Shown: in pieces, positions 1 to 5,021 of the stretch
Layout of the letters: every line of letters begins with the position of its first letter
Numbering within the stretch: the first letter of the stretch is position 1
Origin: Clostridia bacterium
GTDB lineage: Bacteria > Bacillota > Clostridia > Christensenellales > Aristaeellaceae
Assembly: GCA_016295665.1 (NCBI GenBank)
Contig: JAEDKS010000165.1
Location: forward strand, 1-5,021
Length of the DNA: 5,021 nucleotides
Reading direction: 5' to 3'
Notes under the pieces: model-generated
Databases searched by the model: none
What the model was told of the DNA's origin: nothing
The model's input: the letters and a program-made list of their open reading frames with translations, nothing else
Position numbers and translations under genes: made by a program

Positions 1-1002
1 AACGAGCTGACCGGCAGCTATGAGTTCACCGGCCTGAACTACGAGAGCAAGATCACCTCCGCCATCGCCTATGTAACCCGGAATGAGATTCCCCGGGTCA
101 TGATCCTGCAGGGGCACAACGAGCTGGACGAGGACATGACCGCGCTGCTGGCGGAGCTGCTGGTGCAGAACAACTACGAGGTGGGCTACTTTACCTTGGA
201 CAGCCGGGAGGCCAACCTGACCTCCGACGACCTGCTGATGATCCTTTCTCCCACCCGCATCGACCTCTCCGATGATGAGATGACCGCCATTCGCGCCTTC
301 ATCGACGGCGGCGGCAGCATCTTCTTCACCTGCGACTACACCGACACCGTGAGCCGCATGCCCAACTACGAGGCGCTGCTGCGCTCCTACGGCTTCCTGC
401 CGCAGGAGGGCGTGGTGGTCGCCTCGACGGAGGAGAGCGGCAGCTACTATGGCAACAACCGCCTGTACCTGCGCCCCTCCATGCAGCTGACCGAAATCAC
501 CGCCGACCTGGTGGCATCCAACACCACCGGCCTTATCCTGACCGGCAGCCGCGCCTTCGCCATCCCCGATGGGAGCGACAGCAGCCTGACCGTGGAGCCT
601 GTGCTGCTCTCCGGCAGCCAGTCCTACCTGCACGACTACACCGCCTCCATGGCTTCCCTTGAGCGGCAGTCCGACGACCCGATGGGCCCCTTCGCCCTGG
701 CGCTGCAGGCGGCCCGGGTCACCTCCACCGGCGACATCAGCCGCGCCTTCGTGCTGGGCTGCTCTACCCTGCTGACCAGCAGCGACCTGTACGCCATGAC
801 CGTCAGCGAGTCCTTCCTCATCCGCGCTGTGGAGTACCTGCTGGACACGGAGCCCGTGGATCTGGGCATCGTCTCCAGACTGGCCCTGCGCCCGCAGCTC
901 TCCGTGGACTCCGCCCTGCCCGGCAGCTTCCTGCTGCTGCTCCTGCCCGTCTCGGTCATCTGCGCCGCCGTGGTGGTGCTGTGGCCCAGCCGGAACCGGT
1001 GA
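1..1002 (+). CDS. GldG-like / ABC_transp_aux family protein, C-terminal part (5' end outside window)
   Basis: The frame is open from base 1, so the gene begins upstream; the first ATG in view (100) is internal. The visible 333 residues resemble the periplasmic/extracellular part of GldG-type auxiliary proteins of ABC transport systems. They show an 'IPRVMILQGHNE' segment (about codons 31-41, cf. the family's TGHGE), 'NNYEV', then 'SPTRIDLSDDE' followed by a 'IDGGGS' turn (about codons 83-106), the pattern of a Rossmann-like/glutamine-amidotransferase-like fold. The C-terminus has one hydrophobic helix (about codons 309-328), then a short basic tail (PSRNR), consistent with a membrane anchor and a short cytoplasmic end. 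The N-terminal transmembrane helix typical of this family would lie upstream. Family members usually sit beside an ABC ATPase and permease (GldA/GldF-like), which would be expected upstream. Substrate and role are unknown. It is unrelated to the heat-shock operon and separated from it by a terminator. Family assignment is from motif recognition only. Confidence 0.7.
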   Translation, partial: NELTGSYEFTGLNYESKITSAIAYVTRNEIPRVMILQGHNELDEDMTALLAELLVQNNYEVGYFTLDSREANLTSDDLLMILSPTRIDLSDDEMTAIRAFIDGGGSIFFTCDYTDTVSRMPNYEALLRSYGFLPQEGVVVASTEESGSYYGNNRLYLRPSMQLTEITADLVASNTTGLILTGSRAFAIPDGSDSSLTVEPVLLSGSQSYLHDYTASMASLERQSDDPMGPFALALQAARVTSTGDISRAFVLGCSTLLTSSDLYAMTVSESFLIRAVEYLLDTEPVDLGIVSRLALRPQLSVDSALPGSFLLLLLPVSVICAAVVVLWPSRNR

Positions 1003-1020
1003 GGCGGAATGGTCTGTACC

Positions 1021-1056
1021 GAAGCCGTCCTCCTGAAGCGGAGGGCGGTCTTCTTC
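1021..1056 (+). terminator. Probable rho-independent terminator of the GldG-like gene
   Basis: A 9-bp GC-rich stem (CCGTCCTCC at 1025-1033 with GGAGGGCGG at 1040-1048, one G-U pair) closes a 6-nt loop, TGAAGC. The stem can be extended by GAAG (1021-1024) pairing with CTTC (1050-1053) across a one-base bulge. It is followed by the pyrimidine-rich TCTTCTTC (1049-1056) rather than a pure T tract. It lies 18 bases after the stop codon at 1000-1002, and ahead of the ctsR promoter, which is where a terminator isolating the heat-shock operon would be expected. Confidence 0.65.
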
Positions 1057-1063
1057 GTGACAG

Positions 1064-1103
1064 GCGGCGCGGATTTGCGAATACCTCTTGCAAAATGCGC
1101 CGC
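1064..1103. repeat. Imperfect inverted repeat overlapping the ctsR -35 region
   Basis: GCGGCGC (1064-1070) is the exact reverse complement of GCGCCGC (1097-1103). Just inside, ATTTGC (1073-1078) pairs with GCAAAAT (1090-1096) with one extra A, and GG (1071-1072) is unpaired on the left. The centre is an 11-nt loop (1079-1089). The dyad covers the -35 hexamer and part of the spacer. It lies upstream of the predicted transcription start, so it would not be in the operon's own mRNA; a DNA operator is more plausible than an RNA element. It is not a CIRCE (HrcA) element. No protein can be assigned to it. Confidence 0.5.
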
Positions 1104-1116
1104 GCTATGGTATACT
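1088..1116 (+). promoter_or_regulatory. ctsR operon promoter (sigma-A type, extended -10)
   Basis: The -35 hexamer TTGCAA (1088-1093) and -10 hexamer TATACT (1111-1116) are separated by exactly 17 bp, and TG at 1108-1109 gives an extended -10 (TGGTATACT). Transcription should start near 1122-1125, leaving a 5' leader of about 40 nt before the ctsR start codon. This near-consensus promoter is consistent with a repressor-controlled housekeeping-sigma promoter, as known for CtsR-regulated genes. Confidence 0.85.
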
Positions 1117-1122
1117 CGAATA

Positions 1123-1139
1123 GGTCAAAGAAAGTCAGA
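1123..1139 (+). promoter_or_regulatory. CtsR operator (heptad direct repeat)
   Basis: GGTCAAA (1123-1129), GAA (1130-1132) and AGTCAGA (1133-1139) match the CtsR box RGTCAAA-NAN-RGTCAAA at every constrained position but one (G for A at 1138). The box begins at the predicted transcription start, 7 bp after the -10 hexamer, so bound CtsR would block RNA polymerase. Presence directly ahead of ctsR is consistent with the autoregulation known in Bacillus and other Firmicutes. Confidence 0.9.
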
Positions 1140-1149
1140 CCACCGCAAA

Positions 1150-1155
1150 GAGAGG
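1150..1155 (+). promoter_or_regulatory. ctsR ribosome binding site
   Basis: GAGAGG ends 9 nt before the ATG at 1165. It decides the start: the frame is open upstream to an ATG at 1009, but that lies before the promoter and terminator, has no comparable site, and its extra residues do not resemble CtsR. Confidence 0.75.
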
Positions 1156-1164
1156 CGAAAGATC

Positions 1165-1641
1165 ATGCGGTTAAGTGATTCCATCGAGCAGTTTATCAAG
1201 GAGCTGCTGAGCGCGGACGAGACCGAGGTGGAGCTGAAGCGCAACGAGCTGGCGGAGTACTTCCAGTGCGCCCCCAGTCAGATCAACTATGTGCTGGCGA
1301 CCCGCTTCACCATGGACGACGGGTATGTGATCGAGTCCCGGCGCGGCGGCGGCGGGTACATCCGCATCGTGCGGGTGGTGCAGACGGGGGCGCAGCGGCT
1401 GATGTACCTCATCAACGAGCGCATCGGCGACACCATCAGCGAGAACGAGGCGTCCCGCCTCATCGGGCAGCTGGTGGAGCAGCGTCTGGTGACCGCGGAC
1501 GAGGGCGAGATCATGCGGGCGGCGGTGTCGCAGCAGGCGCTGTCGGTGCCGGTGCCGGACGCGATCAAGGACGCGCTGCGGGCCCGGACGCTCCGAACCA
1601 TGCTGACCACCGTGGCCCGGCAGAACCGGGCGGCGGAATGA
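1165..1641 (+). CDS. ctsR: Transcriptional repressor CtsR (class III stress gene repressor)
   Basis: A 158-residue protein, the usual CtsR length, that represses clp and heat-shock genes as a dimer on heptad repeats. The N-terminal winged helix-turn-helix (about 1-70) reads 'MRLSDSIEQFIKELL', 'KRNELAEYFQC', 'PSQINYVLATRFT' and then the wing 'ESRRGGGGYIRI' (57-68), nearly identical to Bacillus CtsR. The glycine-rich wing (G61-G64) is the known heat-sensing loop. The arginine before it (R60) corresponds to the Bacillus wing arginine that contacts DNA and is phosphorylated by McsB. Residues from about 75 onward form the helical C-terminal dimerisation domain; two basic patches (e.g. RARTLRTM near the end) are typical. 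It is first in the operon and preceded by its own operator, so it should be autoregulated. mcsA starts 15 bp after its stop. Nothing looks truncated. Confidence 0.97.
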   Translation: MRLSDSIEQFIKELLSADETEVELKRNELAEYFQCAPSQINYVLATRFTMDDGYVIESRRGGGGYIRIVRVVQTGAQRLMYLINERIGDTISENEASRLIGQLVEQRLVTADEGEIMRAAVSQQALSVPVPDAIKDALRARTLRTMLTTVARQNRAAE

Positions 1642-1644
1642 GAC

Positions 1645-1650
1645 AGGAGG
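1645..1650 (+). promoter_or_regulatory. mcsA ribosome binding site
   Basis: A full-consensus AGGAGG sits 6 nt before the mcsA ATG (1657), in the 15-bp gap after the ctsR stop. It is the strongest Shine-Dalgarno in the operon. Confidence 0.9.
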
Positions 1651-1656
1651 ACATCC

Positions 1657-2235
1657 ATGCTTTGTGAGGAATGTCATGTGCGCGAGGCCACCATCGCGGT
1701 GGTGGTGCGCGCCGGCGAGGAAAGCACCACGCGGCATCTGTGCGCGGGGTGCATGAAGAAGGTGCACCAGGAGCTGATCGGCAGGCCCATCAAGGACCTG
1801 CTGTCGGGCATCCTGTCGGCGATCTCCGACGGCGGCGGACAGTCGGAGCTGCAGGAGAACACGGTCTGCCCCCGGTGCGGCATGACGCTGCACGAGTTCC
1901 AGCGCACGGGCCATCTGGGCTGCGCGGGCTGCTATGACGCCTTCCGGACGCAGCTGCAGCCCATGCTGCTGAGAATCCACGGCCGGGTGCAGCACGCGGG
2001 CCGCAGGCCCGGGTGGCTGACGGAGGAGGCGGCACCGGTGGCCCAGGCGGCCCCGGAGACGGAGACGCAGGCGGCAGCGGCAGCCCCGGCGGCGCAGCCC
2101 GCCCGGAAATGCCCGAGCCGCCGGGACGAGCTGACCCGGCTCATGGCCCAGGCGGTGGCGGTGGAGGACTTCGAGACCGCCGCCCAGCTCCGGGACGAGC
2201 TGCGGGCGCTGCAGGCGAGGGAGGGACAGGCATGA
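1657..2235 (+). CDS. mcsA: McsA, zinc-finger activator of protein-arginine kinase McsB
   Basis: A 192-residue protein with the layout of McsA. It has two four-cysteine zinc-binding clusters, C3-x2-C6 with C29-x2-C32 and C71-x2-C74 with C89-x2-C92. The second reads 'VCPRCGMTLHEFQRTGHLGCAGCY', as in the family. After a 'LLRIHG..QHAGRRPG' segment comes a low-complexity Ala/Pro/Gln linker (about 124-150). The C-terminus is a UVR motif (about 155-188: 'LTRLMAQAVAVEDFETAAQLRDEL'), a helical hairpin also found in ClpC and UvrB. In Bacillus and Staphylococcus, McsA binds and stimulates McsB and links it to ClpC; that role is inferred here by family and by position between ctsR and mcsB. The last four bases overlap the mcsB start (ATGA), so the two partners are probably translationally coupled. 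The linker is alanine-rich, in keeping with the GC-rich host. Confidence 0.95.
   Translation: MLCEECHVREATIAVVVRAGEESTTRHLCAGCMKKVHQELIGRPIKDLLSGILSAISDGGGQSELQENTVCPRCGMTLHEFQRTGHLGCAGCYDAFRTQLQPMLLRIHGRVQHAGRRPGWLTEEAAPVAQAAPETETQAAAAAPAAQPARKCPSRRDELTRLMAQAVAVEDFETAAQLRDELRALQAREGQA
2219..2225 (+). promoter_or_regulatory. mcsB ribosome binding site inside mcsA
   Basis: GGGAGGG ends 6 nt before the ATG at 2232, within the last mcsA codons. It supports 2232 as the start despite the shortened McsB N-terminus; the same frame further upstream encodes only Gly/Pro/Ala-rich sequence read out of phase through mcsA. Confidence 0.7.
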
Positions 2236-3245
2236 CGGAGGAGCGCGTGGTGCTGTCCAGCCGGGTCAGGCTGGCGCGGAACTATGACGATCTGCCCTTT
2301 GCCACGGCCTCCCGCATTCAGGACGCGGACGAGTGCGTGGCCCGGACGAGCCGCGCCCTGGCCCAGTCCGGGGAGGACGCGGGCTTTGAGCTGATCCGCC
2401 TGGCGGATCTGGGCGAATTGGAGCAGCGGGCGCTGCAGGAGAGCCGCCTCATCAGCCGCGATCTGCTCCGGGAGCCCCGGACGGCGGCGGTGCTGGTGAA
2501 CCGGGCCGACGCGGTGTCGGTGATGATGAACGAGGAGGATCACCTGCGCATTCAGGCCATCCGCCCCGGCCTCGATCTGGAGGGCGCGGCGGAGGACTGC
2601 TTCCGGGTGGAGCAGGCGCTGGAGAAGCAGGTGCGCTTCGCCTTTGACCGGCAGCTGGGCTACCTGACCGCCTGTCCCACCAACACGGGCACCGGCATGC
2701 GGGCCTCGCTGCTGCTCCACCTGCCCATGCTGACCATGAACAAGCGCATGGGCGACGTGGGGCAGATCGTGGCGAAGGTGGGCCTGACCATCCACGGCGT
2801 GTACGGCGAGGGCTCCGAGGCGCTGGGGCATGTGTACCAGATCAGCAATCAGGTGACGCTGGGCCGCACCGAGCAGGAGCTGACCGCCGCGGTGAGCGCG
2901 GTGGGCCGTCAGCTGATGGACATGGAAAACGCCCTGCGGGAGCGGGCGCTGCAGGAGAGCCGCGTCGCGCTGGAGGACAGCGTGGGCCGCGCCTGGGGCA
3001 TTCTGCGCCACGCCCGGCGCATGGAGCTGGTGGAGTTCTTCCGCCACTGGAGCCAGATTCGCATGGGCAGCGCCCTTGAGCTGGTGCCCACGCCCATCCC
3101 GGTGCTGGATCAGCTGCTCTGCGAGGTGCAGGAGGCGCATCTGGTCACGCCCGAGGGCACCTTCATCGGCGGCGACAACGCCGAGGAGGCCCGGGCTTCC
3201 CGCGTCCGGCAGGTGCTGCGGGACGAGCGGGGCATCGTGGAATAA
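2232..3245 (+). CDS. mcsB: Protein-arginine kinase McsB
   Basis: A 337-residue bacterial phosphagen-kinase-type enzyme that phosphorylates arginine side chains, marking proteins for ClpCP and inactivating CtsR. Visible motifs in order: SSRVRLARN (9-17), NEEDHLRIQ (100-108, catalytic carboxylates), CPTNTGTGMRAS (148-159, reactive Cys C148 and phosphate-binding R157), YGEGSEA (191-197, catalytic Glu E193), and SNQVTLG (205-211). Of the five arginines that clamp ATP phosphates in this family, R11, R13, R106 and R157 are present. The fifth, expected just before 'GVYGEG', is H188. The C-terminal RDxxRA motif of Bacillus McsB is AEEARA here (317-322). The protein is somewhat shorter than the usual 350-360 residues, mainly because the family's N-terminal extension before SSRxRLARN is nearly absent. 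It overlaps mcsA by four bases. Identity as McsB is secure; full activity is inferred. Confidence 0.96.
   Translation: MTEERVVLSSRVRLARNYDDLPFATASRIQDADECVARTSRALAQSGEDAGFELIRLADLGELEQRALQESRLISRDLLREPRTAAVLVNRADAVSVMMNEEDHLRIQAIRPGLDLEGAAEDCFRVEQALEKQVRFAFDRQLGYLTACPTNTGTGMRASLLLHLPMLTMNKRMGDVGQIVAKVGLTIHGVYGEGSEALGHVYQISNQVTLGRTEQELTAAVSAVGRQLMDMENALRERALQESRVALEDSVGRAWGILRHARRMELVEFFRHWSQIRMGSALELVPTPIPVLDQLLCEVQEAHLVTPEGTFIGGDNAEEARASRVRQVLRDERGIVE
2425..2963. repeat. Pair of exact 23-bp direct repeats inside mcsB (2425-2447 and 2941-2963)
   Basis: The same 23 bases, beginning AGCGGGCGCTGC, occur at both ends of this interval, 516 bp (172 codons) apart and in the same reading frame. They encode RALQESR at residues 66-72 and again at 238-244 of McsB. 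The two places are not homologous to each other in the protein fold. Only the two 23-bp copies are repeats, not the sequence between them. Confidence 0.85.
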
Positions 3246-3270
3246 CGCGCCCGGGCTTTGGCGGATACTA

Positions 3271-3285
3271 CCCGCGGGAAGCGGG
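3271..3285 (+). other. Small hairpin ahead of the clpC ribosome binding site
   Basis: In the 56-bp gap between mcsB and clpC, CCCGC (3271-3275) can pair with GCGGG (3281-3285) around a 5-nt loop, ending 4 nt before the clpC Shine-Dalgarno. Alternative pairing of GCCCG (3249-3253) with CGGGC (3282-3286) is also possible. No T tract follows, so it is not a terminator. It could modulate clpC translation or mRNA processing, but in such GC-rich DNA it may be chance. Confidence 0.3.
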
Positions 3286-3289
3286 CAAC

Positions 3290-3296
3290 AGGGGGA
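3290..3296 (+). promoter_or_regulatory. clpC ribosome binding site
   Basis: AGGGGGA ends 5 nt before the ATG at 3302. The start is also fixed by the protein, which begins MAIFGRFTERA, matching the Bacillus ClpC N-terminus. Confidence 0.7.
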
Positions 3297-3301
3297 CGAA
3301 T

Positions 3302-5021
3302 ATGGCAATCTTTGGACGATTCACGGAGCGGGCCCAGCGGGTGCTGTCGGCGGCCCAGCAGGCGGCGGCGGATATGCGCCAGCCCTACGTGGGCACGGAG
3401 CACCTGCTGCTGGGGCTGCTCCGGGAGGACGATCAGATACCGGAGGCCATCTCCGGCAAGGTGACCTATGACCAGGTGGCGGACATGATTTCGCTGGAGC
3501 GCCCGGTGAGCGCGCCCGCCGCCGGCCCGGTGCGGGTGGAGCTGACCCCCCGCACCAAGAAGCTGCTGGAGCTGTCCATCGTGGAGAGCCGGCGGCTGGG
3601 ACAGGGCTATGTCAGCGTGGAGCACTTCTGGCTGGCGCTGCTGCAGGAGCGGGAGGGACTGGCTGCCAGCATCCTGCGGCAGCTGGGCGTGGACATGAGC
3701 GCCGCCCGTCAGGAGCTGCTCAGCCGCGTGCAGCGGCAGCGGGACGAGCAGCGCGCCGCCGCCGCGCCGGGCGGTGCGGCATCCCCCGGGCCCAAGGGCA
3801 AGGGCGACGCGCCCACCCTGGCCCAGTACAGCCGCGACCTGACCGCCGCCGCCGAAAACAGCGAGCTTGACCCGGTCATCGGGCGCGACACCGAGATTCA
3901 GCGCATCGTGCAGATTCTCATCCGGCGCACCAAGAACAACCCCGTGCTCATCGGTGAGCCCGGCGTGGGCAAGAGCGCCGTGGCGGAGGGCTTGGCCCAG
4001 CGCATCGTGTCGGGCAGCGTGCCCGAGATGCTGGTGGGGAAGCGGGTGGTGAGCCTTGATCTGGGCAGCATGGTGGCGGGCAGCAAGTACCGGGGCGAGT
4101 TCGAGGAGCGGCTGAAGAACTGCCTGGAGGAAATCCGGCAGGCGGGGAACATCATCCTGTTCATCGACGAGATCCACACCATCGTGGGCGCGGGGCAGGC
4201 GGAGGGCAGCCTGGATGCGGCGAACATCCTCAAGCCGGCCCTGGCCCGGGGCGAGCTGCAGTGTATCGGTGCCACGACGCTGGACGAGTACCGCCGCAGC
4301 ATCGAGAAGAACGCGGCGCTGGAGCGGCGCTTCCAGCCGGTGATGGTGGGGGAGCCCACCCCGGAGGAGGCCACCGCCATCCTGTTCGGCCTGCGGGATC
4401 GCTACGAGGCGCATCACAAGGTGCGCATCACCGACGAGGCGGTGAAGGCCGCCGTGTCCCTGTCCGACCGCTACATTCAGGATCGCTACCTGCCCGACAA
4501 GGCCATTGACCTGATGGACGAGGCCGCCTCCCGGGTGCGCATTCAGGCCTACACCGCGCCCCTGAACGTGAAGGAGCAGGAGAAGCAGCTGGAGCGCGTG
4601 CTGATTGAGAAGAACGACGCCATCCAGCATCAGGACTTCGAGAAGGCCGCGTCCCTGCGCGACCAGGAGCGCACCCTGCGCCGTCAGATTGACGAGCTAC
4701 GCGCCGCCTGGAGCCAGCAGCAGTCCACCGCCCGGGACGTGGTGGGGGAGGACGACATCGCGCAGATCGTGTCCAGCTGGACGGGCATCCCCGTGCGCCG
4801 CATGACCGAGACCGAGGCCAGCCGTCTGCTCCATCTGGAGGAGACGCTGCATCAGCGCGTCATCGGTCAGGAGGAGGCCGTGGACGCGGTCAGCCGCGCC
4901 ATCCGCCGGGCCCGGGCCGGGCTGAAGGATCCCAAGCGCCCCATCGGCAGCTTCATCTTCCTGGGCCCCACGGGCGTGGGCAAGACCGAGCTGTGCCGCG
5001 CACTGGGCGAGGCCATGTTCG
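3302..5021 (+). CDS. clpC: ClpC, AAA+ unfoldase of the ClpCP protease (3' end outside window)
   Basis: The first 573 residues of a protein expected to be about 810-820 long; the frame is still open at the window edge. The N-terminal domain (about 1-145) holds two Clp_N repeats, with GTEH (E33) and SVEH (E107) at the positions of the two glutamates that bind phosphoarginine in Bacillus ClpC. A Gly/Ala/Pro/Lys linker (about 148-170) leads to the first AAA+ domain: Walker A GEPGVGKS (218-225), Walker B LFIDE (286-290), and ALERRF (339-344) with the likely arginine finger. The middle domain (about 415-475) carries a UVR-like coiled coil, 'DFEKAASLRDQE' (445-456). Its F446, R453 and D454 match residues known to hold ClpC in its resting assembly until an adaptor such as MecA or McsB binds. 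The second AAA+ domain has begun, with Walker A GPTGVGKT (555-562), when the window ends. The ClpP-binding loop lies outside. It is last in the visible operon, 56 bp after mcsB, and under CtsR control from the upstream promoter. Confidence 0.96.
   Translation, partial: MAIFGRFTERAQRVLSAAQQAAADMRQPYVGTEHLLLGLLREDDQIPEAISGKVTYDQVADMISLERPVSAPAAGPVRVELTPRTKKLLELSIVESRRLGQGYVSVEHFWLALLQEREGLAASILRQLGVDMSAARQELLSRVQRQRDEQRAAAAPGGAASPGPKGKGDAPTLAQYSRDLTAAAENSELDPVIGRDTEIQRIVQILIRRTKNNPVLIGEPGVGKSAVAEGLAQRIVSGSVPEMLVGKRVVSLDLGSMVAGSKYRGEFEERLKNCLEEIRQAGNIILFIDEIHTIVGAGQAEGSLDAANILKPALARGELQCIGATTLDEYRRSIEKNAALERRFQPVMVGEPTPEEATAILFGLRDRYEAHHKVRITDEAVKAAVSLSDRYIQDRYLPDKAIDLMDEAASRVRIQAYTAPLNVKEQEKQLERVLIEKNDAIQHQDFEKAASLRDQERTLRRQIDELRAAWSQQQSTARDVVGEDDIAQIVSSWTGIPVRRMTETEASRLLHLEETLHQRVIGQEEAVDAVSRAIRRARAGLKDPKRPIGSFIFLGPTGVGKTELCRALGEAMF

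Noticed and set aside
1123..1141. GGTC...GACC hairpin at the start of the leader mRNA
   Set aside because: Only 4 bp with an 11-nt loop; it falls within the CtsR box, whose direct repeat explains the sequence better.
1009..1164. N-terminal extension of ctsR from an ATG at 1009
   Set aside because: It would start upstream of the terminator, promoter and operator; CtsR similarity begins at 1165, which has its own ribosome binding site.
981..1178. 65-codon + strand open frame between the GldG-like gene and ctsR
   Set aside because: It runs through the terminator and promoter, overlaps both genes, and has no recognisable content.
1171..1995. Minus-strand open frame (274 codons) opposite ctsR/mcsA
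   Set aside because: Composition-driven shadow with His/Arg/Leu-rich sequence and no motif.
3246..3301. Possible second promoter or CtsR box before clpC
   Set aside because: No TTGACA/TATAAT-like pair and no GTCAAA heptad is present in this GC-rich gap, so clpC appears to depend on the upstream promoter.
1932..3308. Long minus-strand open frame (458 codons) across mcsA/mcsB
   Set aside because: Antisense by-product of G/C-biased third positions; the product is His/Gln/Leu-rich low complexity with no recognisable domain, and the + strand holds clear McsA and McsB.
3110..4630. Long minus-strand open frame (506 codons) opposite clpC
   Set aside because: Same codon-bias artefact; no family motifs or plausible ribosome binding, and the + strand encodes an unmistakable ClpC.

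Overview
This window carries the class III heat-shock (CtsR) operon of a Firmicute, in the order ctsR - mcsA - mcsB - clpC, preceded by the 3' end of an unrelated gene. The gene set and order are those of Bacillus and Clostridia. The DNA is GC-rich with strong G/C bias at third codon positions, and the proteins are diverged from Bacillus. That combination suggests a high-GC member of the Clostridia, such as an Oscillospiraceae-type gut bacterium (Flavonifractor/Oscillibacter-like). The taxon is inference; the family assignments rest on motifs visible in the translations.

Layout: 1-1002 is the C-terminal part of a GldG/ABC_transp_aux-like membrane-anchored protein, ending in one transmembrane helix and followed by a probable rho-independent terminator (1021-1056). 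The region 1057-1164 is a compact regulatory region. It holds an imperfect inverted repeat (1064-1103), an extended -10 promoter (TTGCAA, 17-bp spacer, TATACT), a near-consensus CtsR operator (1123-1139) lying on the predicted transcription start, and the ctsR ribosome binding site. Then come ctsR (1165-1641), mcsA (1657-2235), mcsB (2232-3245, ATGA overlap with mcsA) and clpC (3302 to beyond the window end). All are on the + strand and appear to be one transcription unit.

How the genes work together (known from Bacillus-type systems): CtsR represses its own operon. McsA, a zinc-finger protein, activates the protein-arginine kinase McsB, which inactivates CtsR and tags aggregated proteins with phosphoarginine. 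ClpC, with the ClpP peptidase, recognises phosphoarginine through its N-terminal domain and degrades the tagged proteins. The key motifs of each component are present, so the system looks functional.

No new system is visible. The points worth a second look are small: a histidine in McsB where the fifth ATP-phosphate-binding arginine is expected, a degenerate RDxxRA motif in McsB, a 23-bp exact in-frame direct repeat inside mcsB, a very short McsB N-terminus, and an unexplained dyad over the -35 region. The long minus-strand open frames are by-products of GC-biased codon use.
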